Positions 50,986 through 61,256 of a DNA stretch of 64,000 nt are shown piece after piece; position 1 is the first letter of the stretch; each line of letters opens with the position of its first letter. Location of the stretch: contig JABLXE010000001.1 in assembly GCA_013178225.1 (NCBI GenBank), forward strand, positions 1 through 64,000. The letters run 5' to 3'. The notes under the pieces are model-generated. The model saw only the letters and a list, made by a program, of their open reading frames with translations, had not been told where the DNA came from and made no database searches. Origin of the DNA: Methanotrichaceae archaeon (lineage in GTDB: Archaea; Halobacteriota; Methanosarcinia; Methanotrichales; Methanotrichaceae). Made by a program: the position numbers and the translations under genes.

Positions 50986-53934
50986 TCATTTCTCCTTGTC
51001 AGGATTGCATCGTTCCAGCATCTTCGCCAGATCGCACACCCGCACCGGCTTGCTGAGGTAAACATCCATGCCCGCATCCAGGCATCTCTTTTCGTCTCCC
51101 GGCAGCGCGTAAGCGGTAAGGGCCACAATATTTGGGCCTTTCTCCGGCCATCTCTCACGGATAGCTCTCGTAGCCTCCAGACCGTTCATTACCGGCATCT
51201 TCACGTCCATGAGGATTAAATCGTAATGCTGTCTTTCCAGAGCCTCCAGAGCCTCCTGGCCGTTTGCCACGGCATCGGCCCGATAACCCAGCTTTTTAAG
51301 CATCGACAGTGTTACTCTCTGGCTGCATATATTGTCCTCTGCCAATAGGATACGCAGAGGGCTGTATTCGAGCTTTTGTTCGACCTGGTCAGTCTGTACA
51401 GTTTCCTGTTCCGGCTCTGAAAGCACTTTGGTCAGAGCCTCGTGAAAATCTGCTGGCTTGAGAGGCTTTGTCAGCGTCATAACCGGGAGGTCCGGAGGCA
51501 CCTTTTGACCTGTCTGCACCAGAACTACCTGTGGAATATGTTTATCATATCCGTGAATCACGGTCAACATGGGAATGGCATTAGGAGTTGCCAAATCTAC
51601 TACAACCAGGTCGAATGACTGGGAAGACAATAGAAACCGATAAGCTTCCTGAACGGATTCTGCAAGCCGTGGCGTCATCCCCCATTTATGAACCTGATGA
51701 CCCAATATTCGTCTGAGGGTAAGGTTACCGGCCACGATCAGCACGGTCTTGCCCTGCAGAAGCGGCTGCGATTCTTCCATGAACAATTTGAGCTGAGCAG
51801 GAGCCTCCAGAGCCTTGATATTGAAGTGGAAAGTGCTTCCCCGGCCAGCCTCGCTGGTTACCCAGATCCTGCCGCCCAGCAGTTCCACCAGCTTCTTGCT
51901 GATCGCCAGGCCCAGGCCTGCTCCATCATAACCCCGTGTCATGGATATGTTCAGTTGACTGAACGGCTGGAAGAGGCGGTGCATCTGGCCCAGGGCTATG
52001 CCTATGCCCGTATCTTGAACGGCGAAGTGGACTTCTTCATTTTTGTGAGATACGGATAGCAACACGCTACCATGATCCGTGAACTTCACGGCATTGCCAA
52101 GCAGGTTGCTGAGCACCTGTCGCAGCCTGGCTGGGTCGCTAACTATGGCCTCAGGAGCAGATTTCTCAAAAACGTAGGCCAGCTCCAGACCCTTCTTGGC
52201 GGCCTCCACAGCCACCATATCCAATGCCTCTTCAACCAGCTGGCGCAGGTCGAAGGGATGGACTTCCAACTCCAGCTTCTCCCGTTCCATCCGTGAAAAG
52301 TCCAGAACCTCATTGATGAGGGTCATCATCGCTTCCCCACCGCTGCGTATGGTCTCCACGTAGTCCTTCTGCTCGTCGGTCAGACCTTCCATGAGCAGCA
52401 GGCTGGTCATGCCGATCACCGCGTTCATGGGCGTCCTCAGCTCGTGGGACATGTTGGCCATGAAGGCAGCCTTCACCTTCACGGCCGCCTCAGCGGCTTC
52501 CTTGGCCTGCTGGAGGTCGGCAGTTCGTTCCTGGACCTTTAGCTCAAGCTCATCTCTCGCCTTGACCAGCTCTTCCTCTATTCGCTTGCGCTCTGTGATG
52601 TCCAGGCCGATGCCAGCTATGTAACGGCGGCCAGCGGCGTCGCGGAACGGGAATTTAGTGTTTAGCCAATAACAGCGGCTGCCATCCGGGTTGGGTGTTT
52701 CTTCGGTGACTTGTATGGGCTGGTCGGACTCCAGCACCACCAAATCATTCATGCGAAATTCGGTGGCAATGTCGAGTGGCCAGAGTTCAGCATCAGTCTT
52801 GCCGCGCCAGTCGGCCGATTGCACGCCGAAGCGTTGTTCGTAGGTGCGGCTGAGATAAACGTGCTGGCCTTCCTCGTTTTTAATCCAGGCAATTGTCGGA
52901 CTATTATCCATGAACAGCCGGAACCTCTCCTCGCTCTCCCGCAACGCCTCCTCCGCTCGCTTCTGCTCAGTGATATCGCGGACGATTCCGCCGCGAAACA
53001 GTGGCTTGCCCTCTTTATCCCTGGTTACAGTGAATCGATCTGAGAGCCAGCGATACTGACCGTCCTTGCACCTAAACCTGTACACAAGGGTTCCCCAACT
53101 AGTCTCGATGGCATGCTCTATTTCGGAAACAGCAGGCGGACGATCATCGGGATGGATGCGGTCCAGAACCTCTTCGATGCCCATCCCATTCACTTCTTCA
53201 GCTGAGAATCCGGTGATCGGCTCAATTACCGGGCTCATGTAATCATATCGATCTTTCTGAAGGTTGCGTCGATATGCTGCGTCTAGGGAGTTCTCCAGCA
53301 CTGATCTGAAGCGGGTCTCGCTCTCTCGTAGAGCATCTTCGACCTGCTTGCGCTTCGTGATGTCGATACAGATGCCGATCATTCGGACTGCACGACCCTG
53401 GTCATCGTATATGCCTTCTCCCAGGGCGTTGATCCATAGCACCTGGCCGTTTGGCAGGATAATCCGATATTCGCTGTTCAGGACAGTGTGCTCCCTCAAT
53501 GCCTTTTCAACTAGAGAGTTGGCAATTTCTCTGTCATGGGGATGCAAGATGACGTTCCATTCTTCGAAAGACGCCACAGTGCTCTGCGGATCGAGTCCAA
53601 AGAGATCGAATAGCTCCGGCGACCACTCTATGTGATTGGTTATTACGTTCCAATCCCATATACCGGCTCCAGATGCTCGCTGGGCCAGATGAAGGCGGAT
53701 GTTTGTCTGGTCCAGCGTTTCCTCTGCTATAACAAGTTTCTCTTTTTGTTGCTTAAACTGTTCATCAGCTTCTGACAGCCCCTCGAATGCGATTTGCAGC
53801 TGCTCCAGGGCATCAGATATGATGACCTCGGCATTGCTCGAATCGCTAGCACATCTAACCTGGAGGTCTTCTAATCTTTTTTGGATCTCAGATAAAGAAT
53901 TTGATAGTTTATCGCTAGCTATTCTATCGCCCAT
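50986..53934 (-). CDS. Hybrid sensor histidine kinase with three PAS domains and two receiver domains
   Basis: The 982-residue soluble kinase has, in order, an N-terminal coiled coil, three PAS/PAC domains (about residues 75-190, 205-325, 335-455), a HisKA domain with the phospho-His in [15 protein letters not shown] near residue 496, and a HATPase domain with NLLGNAVKF near 613 and [12 protein letters not shown]. After it come a degenerate receiver (about 745-850) that keeps VVVDL but lacks the acidic pair (VLIVAGN), and a full receiver with LAEDN, LMDVKMP (Asp near 908) and the Lys in YLSKP. No response regulator or operon partner is next to it. No membrane span, so the signal is likely cytosolic, such as redox. 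Confidence 0.95.
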   Translation of the reverse strand: MGDRIASDKLSNSLSEIQKRLEDLQVRCASDSSNAEVIISDALEQLQIAFEGLSEADEQFKQQKEKLVIAEETLDQTNIRLHLAQRASGAGIWDWNVITNHIEWSPELFDLFGLDPQSTVASFEEWNVILHPHDREIANSLVEKALREHTVLNSEYRIILPNGQVLWINALGEGIYDDQGRAVRMIGICIDITKRKQVEDALRESETRFRSVLENSLDAAYRRNLQKDRYDYMSPVIEPITGFSAEEVNGMGIEEVLDRIHPDDRPPAVSEIEHAIETSWGTLVYRFRCKDGQYRWLSDRFTVTRDKEGKPLFRGGIVRDITEQKRAEEALRESEERFRLFMDNSPTIAWIKNEEGQHVYLSRTYEQRFGVQSADWRGKTDAELWPLDIATEFRMNDLVVLESDQPIQVTEETPNPDGSRCYWLNTKFPFRDAAGRRYIAGIGLDITERKRIEEELVKARDELELKVQERTADLQQAKEAAEAAVKVKAAFMANMSHELRTPMNAVIGMTSLLLMEGLTDEQKDYVETIRSGGEAMMTLINEVLDFSRMEREKLELEVHPFDLRQLVEEALDMVAVEAAKKGLELAYVFEKSAPEAIVSDPARLRQVLSNLLGNAVKFTDHGSVLLSVSHKNEEVHFAVQDTGIGIALGQMHRLFQPFSQLNISMTRGYDGAGLGLAISKKLVELLGGRIWVTSEAGRGSTFHFNIKALEAPAQLKLFMEESQPLLQGKTVLIVAGNLTLRRILGHQVHKWGMTPRLAESVQEAYRFLLSSQSFDLVVVDLATPNAIPMLTVIHGYDKHIPQVVLVQTGQKVPPDLPVMTLTKPLKPADFHEALTKVLSEPEQETVQTDQVEQKLEYSPLRILLAEDNICSQRVTLSMLKKLGYRADAVANGQEALEALERQHYDLILMDVKMPVMNGLEATRAIRERWPEKGPNIVALTAYALPGDEKRCLDAGMDVYLSKPVRVCDLAKMLERCNPDKEK

Positions 53935-54084
53935 GGGGGGTGCCTCCTCTGCCAGAAATATAGGTCTAGGTACTGATATATGTTGCTATCGAATGTTGAT
54001 TATAAAATAAATTGAAAAATTTTTTGTTAGATCATTAAGTCTCTAAAGATGGTAACTGGATATCAGTATGGATCAGATACCCTG

Positions 54085-54340
54085 GAAGTAAGCGTAAGGA
54101 TGCGGGAGAGGCTGTGGGACAGAGTGGCGATGGTGGCATAGATGGGGTCATCAAGGAGGATAAACTGGGTCTGGATGCGATTTATATCCAGGCCAAGAGG
54201 TGGGGCGGGAAGGTGGGTAGGCCCGTGGTTCAGGCCTTTGCAGGTAGCTTGGAGGGTCCCCGGGCATGGAAGGGGGGTGATGATCACCAATCAACCCAAT
54301 GTTTTCTCTGATTATACAATGGACGGCGTTCTTTGAGAAC
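54085..54340 (+). pseudogene. Remnant of an Mrr-type restriction endonuclease
   Basis: The frame through 54114 reads GSKRKDAGEAVGQSGDGGID, then GVIKEDKLGLDAIYIQAKRW, GRPVVQAFAGSL. This matches the catalytic block of Mrr-cat endonucleases (D-x-G-G-I-D ... Q-A-K). The QAK core is present, but near 54280 the frame slips: KGG then VMITNQPNVF continues in another frame. The front and back of the gene are missing. Surviving Mrr genes cut methylated DNA; this one is dead. Confidence 0.7.
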
Positions 54341-54697
54341 CTGCATTAAGCACCTTCCCTAGCCCCTCTGCAATTGGGACTGCCAGATCTTGCCTTTCCA
54401 CCGGCACCCACGCGGCACCAGCGAAAACCTGTACTTTTCCTCTATAAGATTGTATAGAGCAAATGTACGGCCAGGTTGGAAATTTTGTAACAAGGTGATT
54501 CATCATTATCCCTGTTCATCTTGAAAATCAATATCCAATGATGCTGTAAATCCGCTGAGCTCCTCCTTGCCACCTGGAGGCCTGGTCCCTTAGCTTTATC
54601 GGTCACCAGTCCAAAGGACTGAGATCAAAAGTCGTTATCACCCTGTCACTTTCGATAGTCAGATCCGAGTAGCAGGTTGCCTTGTGGCCTCCAGGAG

Positions 54698-54755
54698 TAG
54701 GCTGCCCTTAACAGCACGCATCCCAGCAGCACGGAGAGGTCTGCCCGCAATCTCT
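54698..54755. repeat. Diverged repeat copy A
   Basis: Shares the run AGGCTGCCCTTAACAGCACG, CATCCCAGC and ACGGAGAGG with copies B and C; all three lie in gene-poor DNA. Confidence 0.5.
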
Positions 54756-54872
54756 GCCCTCGCTTAAGCACGATCGATTGCCCATTGCGTATGCATCCTA
54801 TCGTGGGCAGCGGAAGCTAAAATAAATTCTGGAGTGAAGCCTTTAATTTATAGCAACCAAAACCAGAGGAGT

Positions 54873-55532
54873 ATGAATACATTGGAATATACAGTAGTGC
54901 TTGAAAACGATTGGTTCTGGCCACTAATATTTGTCGTCTCAGGATTTGTTGCGGGGGTTATATTTAAAAAGTTTATATTTCCCAAACTATGGATACTCGC
55001 CTCTAAGACGAAATGGAAAGCTGACATTGTCTTGGGCGTCGTTGCCAAATACTCAATTCTGTGGTGTGCTCTGGCCGGATTTTACATCGCTGATCTAATT
55101 GCACCGCTCAGCGAATCTGTTGCCTTTGCCATAAAGACTGCCTTACTCGTCATCGCTGCATTCTCTGTCACCATTGCTCTCTCTGGAATCGCTAGGGAGA
55201 TTGTTACCCAATATGCCAGAAAGCATGGAGAAGCATTCCAGGAAACCTCTACGTTCAATATCCTAATCAATGGCGCGGCCTTGATAATATGCATCTTGAT
55301 AGTCCTAAAAGCAATAAACATCGATATTACTCCTTTTTTGGCTGCATTGGGCATTGGAAGCTTAGCTGTGGCATTGGCCTTGCAGGAGCCACTAGGCAAT
55401 TTCTTCTCAGGGCTGAATATCGTAGCCTCATCCCAGATACGCACTGGAGATTATATCAAGCTGGATTCGGGTGATGAAGGTGTGATCACAGATATATCAT
55501 GGCGTAGCACCACAATGCTTACACCATCAAAT
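54873..55532 (+). pseudogene. MscS-family mechanosensitive channel, 5' part (split by IS200 element)
   Basis: First 220 codons of an MscS-type channel: several membrane spans and the pore-lining segment FLAALGIGSLAVALALQEPL, then SGLNIVASSQIRTGDYIKLD. ATG at 54873 follows AGAGGAG. The frame is broken after TPSN by the element at 55533-56258. Joined to the 3' part at 56259, the gene reads TPSN-NIILVPNKTLA, with no bases lost, giving about 346 residues, normal for a small MscS. Confidence 0.9.
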
Positions 55533-55539
55533 CAAACTG

Positions 55540-55587
55540 CGTGCGGCCACCCCGCCCTAAAGGACGGGGTATGCTTCGGGCCGCACG
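55540..55587. repeat. Left-end hairpin of the IS200 element
   Basis: An outer stem CGTGCGGCC (55540-55548) with GGCCGCACG (55579-55587) encloses an inner stem CCCCG/CGGGG (55550-55554, 55565-55569). This type of foldback is recognised by Y1 transposases. Confidence 0.75.
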
Positions 55588-55653
55588 CCCCGTTTGCCCG
55601 GTTTTCCGGAATCTAGAAATCATCAAGCCTTAGTTGACCGGATGCCCTCGATC

Positions 55654-56076
55654 TCACGACTGAAACCTCGACTTAGGTTTTCCCTGAGATTCCTTGATAT
55701 AGTGCTTGATTGTGTCAGCTGTCACATTTCCAACGGATCGAAAAAATTTTCCACTTGACCACAGATTTCCACCCCAATAGCGTTTTTTCAATTCAGGATG
55801 AAGCATGAACAACTTATGCGAACTGCCTCCTTTTAAGTATTGAATGACCTTTGATAGAGAAATGCTTGGGTGGAATTCCAGGAACAAGTGAACATGGTCA
55901 TCGACAATCTCTAAAGCATGAATTTTATAGCCTTGCTCCATGCAAATATTGTTGAGGATCAACTCGCAATCCTTTTTTACTTGGTTATTGTAGAATATCT
56001 TGTATCGATACTTTGGCACCAATACGATATGGTAGGTAATTTGGCCATAGCCATGGCTGAAGCTGCGCAATTCCAA
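55654..56076 (-). CDS. tnpA: IS200-type Y1 transposase
   Basis: A 140-residue HUH transposase: HIVLVPKYRYKIF near the start, the HUH motif in DDHVHLFLEF, and the catalytic Tyr in TADTIKHYIKE near residue 127. It nicks and joins single-stranded element ends. It appears intact, so the element may be active. The C-terminal EsQGKPK tail is basic. No tnpB companion. Confidence 0.93.
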   Translation of the reverse strand: MELRSFSHGYGQITYHIVLVPKYRYKIFYNNQVKKDCELILNNICMEQGYKIHALEIVDDHVHLFLEFHPSISLSKVIQYLKGGSSHKLFMLHPELKKRYWGGNLWSSGKFFRSVGNVTADTIKHYIKESQGKPKSRFQS

Positions 56077-56192
56077 TGCGTATCACATCCTAGCCATAGG
56101 TGGCTGGCACCACCTGTGGCTAAGGTGCCAAGTAAACCTCATCTTAAAAGAAGCAATGTTTTTATCGATTTAAGAATGAGCAAAAAACGGGC

Positions 56193-56242
56193 GAGGGTTC
56201 ACTTCATCCCCGACCTGAAGGTCGGGGTATTCGTGACCCTCC
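56193..56242. repeat. Right-end hairpin of the IS200 element
   Basis: Inner stem CCCCGACCT (56208-56216) and AGGTCGGGG (56219-56227) with a 2-base loop, flanked by GAGGGTTCAC and GTGACCCTC, which pair with one bulge. Confidence 0.75.
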
Positions 56243-56258
56243 GCACTCCCAATGTAAT

Positions 56259-56639
56259 AATATAATTCTAGTACCCAATAAAACGCTGGCATCTGTGATT
56301 ATCACCAATTATCGTCTTCTGGAAACGCAGATGTCGCTGCTGGTGGATGTAGGTGTAAGCTACGATAGCAATCTCGATGATGTAGAACGCATCACATTAG
56401 ATGTAGCAAGAGATGTGATGAAGGACGTGCCTGGTGGGATTCCTGAGTTTAAGCCCTTGCTCAGATACAAGAACTTTGGTGAATCCAGCATCGATCTCAC
56501 GGTGATCCTGAGGGTTGCGGATTATGCCCAGCAATTTCCTGTACGGCACGAATTTATGAAGCAGTTGTTCAAAAGATATGGTCAGGAAGGCATAGAAATA
56601 CCATACCCTATCAGAACCGTTTATTTCAAGGAACAATAG
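56259..56639 (+). pseudogene. MscS-family channel, 3' part
   Basis: The remaining 126 codons: NIILVPNKTLASVIITNYRL then the C-terminal alpha/beta cytoplasmic domain ending PYPIRTVYFKEQ. Reads in frame with the 5' part once the IS is removed. Without excision the channel cannot be made whole. Confidence 0.88.
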
Positions 56640-56850
56640 AGTACCGAACTAAACCACAGGCAAAAGGCGTATGCGAGGCAGATCGACACGACTGGCATGA
56701 CGAGGCTGGAGAGGAGGTTATGATGAACCATATGAAGGACCTGCTGGGCGATCAGCAGTACGATGCGCCCTGGCCAGGAACCTCATCAAACCCCACTACT
56801 CTGGCCTGCCCAAGATCCTCCGGCAGGCTGCAGAGGATGGGCCTCGTCAG

Positions 56851-56922
56851 CCAGGCTGCCATCTTCAGCATGCATCCCAGCGTCCCACGGCACGGAGAGG
56901 CCTGCACCCAATCTATGGTCCG
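56851..56922. repeat. Diverged repeat copy B
   Basis: Contains CAGCATGCATCCCAGCGTCC followed by GGCACGGAGAGGCCTGCACC and ACCCAATCTATGGTCC, aligned with copies A and C. Confidence 0.6.
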
Positions 56923-57492
56923 GGATGACGCGTGTCCGCTTGCAGCTTCCTCAAGACCATCCACGTCGAGGCAAGCATAAAAGGTTGATCCGGGGCAGCA
57001 AAGCCCAAGTGATCATCAGCGGGCAGGACCAGGATTGGGGATCTCGCCTGCCCGGACAAATGGAGAGTAGCCAAATGTCAATAATAATAATTAGTTTCAA
57101 ATGATATATTAGCTTTTGCAAAGCCTTTAGATGCACGAAAAACCTACCGGCCAAGCTAATAAACTATTGCTATCATTAGTTATAGTTTGGAGATAGCCCC
57201 TTGCCCATATCTCTTAAACCCCTGTCCTGTGGCTGTCTCCACATAATCCCCTTTTGCTGCGACTATTGACCTCCATGCTAACCGGGGGCCTGATCAAGAT
57301 CCCCCGGCCGGCTGCAGAGGGCGAGCCCATCACCATCCGGCACGATCGCCCACTTGTTCTAGTAGGGCGCGTACACCCGCCTGACCTTCCGCCTTTAGAA
57401 CGGCTTCCAGAAGATCTGTGAAGAGCTAATATCCGCGTGGCCTCTCCGGGCTCAGGCGGATTCCGGACGGCTGCTGATGCGGGCCCAGGAGC

Positions 57493-57582
57493 CAGGTTGC
57501 CCTTCAGCATGCATCGAGCGTCCCAGCGGCAAGGCACGGACCCCGAGAGGCGGAGAAGCCTGTCCACCCAATCCATGATCCG
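57493..57582. repeat. Diverged repeat copy C
   Basis: Contains CAGGTTGCCCTTCAGCATGC, AGCGTCCCAGCGGC and ACCCAATCCATGATCCG, aligned with copies A and B; longer by insertions. Confidence 0.6.
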
Positions 57583-57773
57583 ACTCGTGCACCTACAGGT
57601 CTCCCGGATGGAGGGGATGGCGGGCTTTGCAGGCCAAGCGGTATAGGAGACAAAACTACCACACGAGATTTTTGTCTAACTATAACTAGCGGACCCTGCT
57701 TGAGGAAGAATGTAAGACTCTATGGTCGTTCATCGGCCCAATTGAATACTCTAAAAAATAAAAGTTTCCATCC

Positions 57774-58796
57774 TTAAAAAATGTCGTTCCAATCGTTTTT
57801 CATGCTGACCACCTGCCAGCCCCAATCGCCTGCCATTTTGAGCCCGTTATCCAGTGCTCCGATAGTGTTATCATAGGCATACTCGCGGATAGGATCGTCA
57901 TGATGGTTTAATAGACCTATGCCGGGCCTATCTTCTCCGGTAGCGAATTGGAGCATGGGAATATCCCCATCCGAGTTGCCGTACGCAAAGATGGGGATAC
58001 GTCCAATGTTCTGCTGGATTTCCTCAGCCTTCTCCTGACCATCATTCCAGACCAGGATTTCAGGAAGCTTGACGACCGAGCTGCTAGTATTATTTGCAAT
58101 AAATTGCAACTTAATGGCCGAACCTATCACCTGCTCAGGAGGGATTCCATATACTTCCTCAGAGAAAGCACGGACGAAGTCCTCGTCTCCCCCAGTCACT
58201 ATATAGACTTTGAAGCCTTCTGTTCGTAGATAGCTCAACAGCTCTAACATAGGTTTATAGACGCATTTGGTATAAGGGAGGCCAAAGTGAGGATCTTTTG
58301 ATCTATTGAGCCAGTCCCTTGTCAAACTCATGTATTCCTCAGGAGTCAAATTCGAACTGGTGGCAACATAGATTTGCATTATCTCATTATCGCTGAAGTT
58401 GGCCATGGTGAATCGTTTGCCAGAAAGAATAGAGCTGAAAGGCTCAGTATTATTCCATTCAGGACGATCTCGTGCCATATCCTTAACTCGATCTATAATA
58501 AAGCGAAACGGGACGGGATCCGGATATTCGCACCATAGAGTGCCATCGTTATCAAATGTGGCGATTCGTTCTTCAGGCACTACGTAGTCAGGATTGTTCG
58601 TGTTGGTAACGTTGGCCACAAAATTTAGAATGGCACTTTTTGCATATCCGTCATTCCAAGATGGCAATGGGTCTTGAGCAGCATTGCATGAGATCTTGGA
58701 ATTCGCATCTGCAACTTGAAGCTCAAATGCTGTTGCCAAGGATGAAATACATACAAGAGCTATCGCAATTATGGCTGGACATGTGATTGCTTTCAC
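57774..58796 (-). CDS. Secreted HAD-superfamily phosphatase
   Basis: About 340 residues with a signal peptide (IIAIALVCISSLATA) followed by the complete HAD set: motif I ATFDNDGTLW (nucleophile Asp), motif II IVTGGDE, a downstream Lys and motif IV AYGNSDGDIPML. Many NxS/T sites also point to the exterior. It resembles acid-phosphatase-like HADs of bacteria that are exported. The start is GTG, most likely at 58796, after GGTGAG; a GTG at 58805 is also open. The substrate is unknown. Confidence 0.9.
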   Translation of the reverse strand: MKAITCPAIIAIALVCISSLATAFELQVADANSKISCNAAQDPLPSWNDGYAKSAILNFVANVTNTNNPDYVVPEERIATFDNDGTLWCEYPDPVPFRFIIDRVKDMARDRPEWNNTEPFSSILSGKRFTMANFSDNEIMQIYVATSSNLTPEEYMSLTRDWLNRSKDPHFGLPYTKCVYKPMLELLSYLRTEGFKVYIVTGGDEDFVRAFSEEVYGIPPEQVIGSAIKLQFIANNTSSSVVKLPEILVWNDGQEKAEEIQQNIGRIPIFAYGNSDGDIPMLQFATGEDRPGIGLLNHHDDPIREYAYDNTIGALDNGLKMAGDWGWQVVSMKNDWNDIF

Positions 58797-59001
58797 GTCT
58801 CTCACCGCTAAGTCTCTTTATCTTTATGCCTTTTTACTTTACAATCTTATATGAACTAATCGTGAGATGAGAATCCCGCACTCGTTGGATATAACCTCTC
58901 CAATACTTAACCGTTATAGTGATTCGACATAAATAGCCAAAGCTTTTTGTAGTTTTAAGACAATTGATGATAAAAATTAACTGTTGAGAGGAAGAGCATA
59001 A

Positions 59002-60486
59002 ATGAAAGTTTATATAATATTGCCAATTTTATTCACATTGCTAATAGGAACAGGTTTTGCACAGAATACGACGACAGGTGACGTCGAGGCTTTTAAACAG
59101 GCCTTGGAACACGATGGATTCACTGTACGAGAGGGCGGATTAGGTTATTTTGACTTCATGAAATTATATGATATGGGAGTTTTGCCTTCTGCGTACGGAA
59201 ACAATCCCAATATAAAGTATTTAGTGTATCTAGTTCCACCAGCATCAGGTCATGAGGTCACTGGAAAGATTTCTGAGATAATCAAAGCCCTTGGAGTAAC
59301 CGCAAACGTTACTCCTTTCTGGAGTCTTCGCCCTGATGAAGCCGTTGTATTCGTTGGAAGAACACCACCGGAATGCAGATATTTAAGTATTGACCAATTC
59401 TTGCTAGATAGGACATATGGAAACGAGACACGATGGATCTTTGCACCCTCTTGCGACACAGTAAACAACCTGGTTATAAAAACTGAAGGGACTCCTGATG
59501 GATCTCCTGGCAATCCCTACAATCAGACCACTGTAGTAGTTAGCACAGCCGACAAAGGCATTGATCAACACATCCGTGCGGCAGCCCAAGCCGCGGGATA
59601 CTCCGATGGCATAATTAACACCCTGGTGCTTCCCTCAGCTATGTTGAACATGGGCGTGGAGAATAACTCCGATACATTTGCAGTATACATACGTCCATAC
59701 CTATTCGCAGACGAGCAAGCTGGCGACGATTACATCGAAACCAAACCGGCAACTGTTTTCCGCATAACTCCTAATGAATCTACGGAACTAGATCCTTATG
59801 ATATGCCAGAGCTAAGGGTCCGTGGAACGGGAACGACAGAGTTTGACCTTATGGATGATCTCGAAGAGCTTAGGATCGCGATTCTCAACAAATACAGCGG
59901 ATCGAACGCCACAGAGCTTCCAATTAGTCAAACAATCCCAATAGGAAACGATGCTATCCAGAGGGGAATCGACAGCTATGGCCCTAGTAACGATGCCTGC
60001 TATCTATGGTCCGCAAGCCAAACTGTAGCATCGCCGACACCTCCTTTCCCTGATCTCTCATTGTACTATGATTTCTTGCAGGATTCGCCAATTACTTTGG
60101 GCAACGATGCTAATGAGTTCATAATCGTCTATGGGGTTAATCATGTGGCAACAGGGAAGGCAACATACTCGAACGTTGCTCTATATGGAGCAGATGGGTG
60201 GAATGGCGTAGGAACGGTCACATATGTGGATTTCAATGGAACTGCTGAGGAGTACCTTCCCAATAACCCTAATGCGAAATACCTCTACGTCTACAAGATC
60301 GCAAGGAATTGTGAAGGCAATCCACACTGCTATGAGCTTCCCTATGGTATGGGTAGCTATGGCATAGACCTGGATCAACCGCTCTTCATCACCTGGAGGC
60401 TCTACCTGGAAGAGGCTACAAAGACCGGGCCGTCCTACTCGGAGATCGTTTACGACCGGGCAATAAAGTTCGACCCAAAGGAATAA
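59002..60486 (+). CDS. Secreted protein of unknown family (494 residues)
   Basis: Signal peptide (residues 1-20, ending GFAQ), then a long Asn-glycosylation-rich, Asp/Tyr-rich exported sequence. Noted segments are DAVEAF-like GDVEAFKQALEHDGFTVREG near the N-terminus, FVGRTPPECRYLSIDQFL, and four or five cysteines. The repeated phrases PPASGHEVTGKISEIIKALG and AAAQAAGYSDGIINTLVLP suggest two related alpha/beta modules. GAGGAAG precedes the ATG. A terminator hairpin follows. I know of no function; related long secreted proteins are often found in methanogens. Confidence 0.75.
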   Translation: MKVYIILPILFTLLIGTGFAQNTTTGDVEAFKQALEHDGFTVREGGLGYFDFMKLYDMGVLPSAYGNNPNIKYLVYLVPPASGHEVTGKISEIIKALGVTANVTPFWSLRPDEAVVFVGRTPPECRYLSIDQFLLDRTYGNETRWIFAPSCDTVNNLVIKTEGTPDGSPGNPYNQTTVVVSTADKGIDQHIRAAAQAAGYSDGIINTLVLPSAMLNMGVENNSDTFAVYIRPYLFADEQAGDDYIETKPATVFRITPNESTELDPYDMPELRVRGTGTTEFDLMDDLEELRIAILNKYSGSNATELPISQTIPIGNDAIQRGIDSYGPSNDACYLWSASQTVASPTPPFPDLSLYYDFLQDSPITLGNDANEFIIVYGVNHVATGKATYSNVALYGADGWNGVGTVTYVDFNGTAEEYLPNNPNAKYLYVYKIARNCEGNPHCYELPYGMGSYGIDLDQPLFITWRLYLEEATKTGPSYSEIVYDRAIKFDPKE

Positions 60487-60499
60487 GGGAAAATGAACG

Positions 60500-60533
60500 G
60501 GGTATTAGCGAATACCCAGCTCTTTTTGTTTTA
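60500..60533 (+). terminator. Terminator hairpin after the 494-residue secreted gene
   Basis: GGGTATT (60500-60506) and AATACCC (60511-60517) with loop AGCG, followed by CTCTTTTTGTTTT. Confidence 0.8.
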
Positions 60534-60876
60534 TAACCTGAAAACCATCCCTTCTTTTTAAGCGGCATTGGATGCCGTTTCGGTCACATTGCAGAAACAG
60601 CCTTCACGCCAATCCTCACGCTCTTGAAGCTTAGGCCATAGGCTATTCAACGGCACAATCTAGAAATCTAGTGAAATGAGGATTTTCGGTTGCTCATAAG
60701 CCCTTCCCTCACCAATTTTAATACAGAAGTGATGCTATTGGTTTTGGTCTGTGGATAGATAATTTAGTTTAAGAGGGTTTTATTGTATTAAATTTTAAAT
60801 TACTAGAAATATTCTGCAAAAATCAGATGGCTTTGGCTCTTTATTTTTATTACTGCTGATATAATCTTGGATGACC
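60534..60876. other. AT-rich interval with a possible gene tail
   Basis: No gene. On the minus strand, about 60655-60560 contains a coherent open stretch (PLNSLWPKLQEREDWREGCF then CNVTETASNAA) that may be the tail of a degraded gene of unknown family. Confidence 0.3.
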
Positions 60877-61155
60877 TTAGCCTGTATCCAGAAAAGGAAT
60901 GAACATGAAGAAAGCCTCAAGCAATGTCCTTCCAGGTCTTGCGATAATTCCAGATCTCTTCAATGCCGAGAGCTTCATCTGATCTTCGATGCCAGACACC
61001 TCTAACTGCTTCTTTCGGTGAGTTTTGAGGCTGGTTGAATAATAGTTTTCAAGAACATTGTTGGTTGCAGGTGCATTGTCAACCAAATAAAAAGCGGTAA
61101 GTTTCGACCAGAGCTCTTCGATCTTCATGAGCCTTTTTCGTACCGCCACTTCAAA
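60877..61155 (-). pseudogene. C-terminal stub of a transposase
   Basis: About 92 codons: VRKRLMKIEELWSKLTAFYL, then APATNNVLENYYSTSLKTHR and QMKLSALKR, typical of the end of a DDE-type transposase seen in Methanosarcinales. The frame enters directly from the IS21 end at 61157, so the N-terminal part is gone. Confidence 0.65.
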
Positions 61156-61256
61156 GTGTCAATGGCGGTGTAAAAATGCCCAATTATGGCGGCATAAAAG
61201 TGCTCATGCCTATAAGTAGTTACCCCTTATCCATTTGATTCTCAAAGAAACCACCC

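Larger units (their letters stand above)
53935..54872. other. Decayed stretch holding an Mrr remnant and a repeat copy
   Basis: About 940 bases lie between the histidine kinase and the split MscS gene. The Mrr remnant (54085-54340) and repeat copy A (54698-54755) are listed separately. A minus-strand frame at 54312-54506 contains VFAGAAWVPVERQDLAVPI and could be another remnant, unassigned. The rest shows nothing I can name. Confidence 0.4.
55533..56258. mobile_element. IS200-type insertion sequence (IS200/IS605 family) inside MscS
   Basis: The element is 726 bases, with a single tnpA on the minus strand and no tnpB. Its ends carry large hairpins as expected for single-strand transposition. 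The boundary was deduced by restoring the MscS frame: TCAAAT at the left and AATATAATT at the right; the join is ambiguous by the 3 bases AAT. No target duplication is required, in keeping with the family. Confidence 0.88.
56640..57773. other. Gene-poor decayed stretch
   Basis: No convincing gene in about 1.1 kb. Open frames are short, GC-rich and without motifs. It contains repeat copies B and C (listed separately) and a further pair of similar blocks at 56812-56836 and 57295-57320, which differ at only a few bases (both end GGCTGCAGAGG). Confidence 0.5.

Noticed and set aside
55533-56258. TnpB or an omega-RNA in the IS200 element
   Set aside because: The element is only 726 bases and its sole gene is tnpA; the other ends are hairpins with no room for tnpB.
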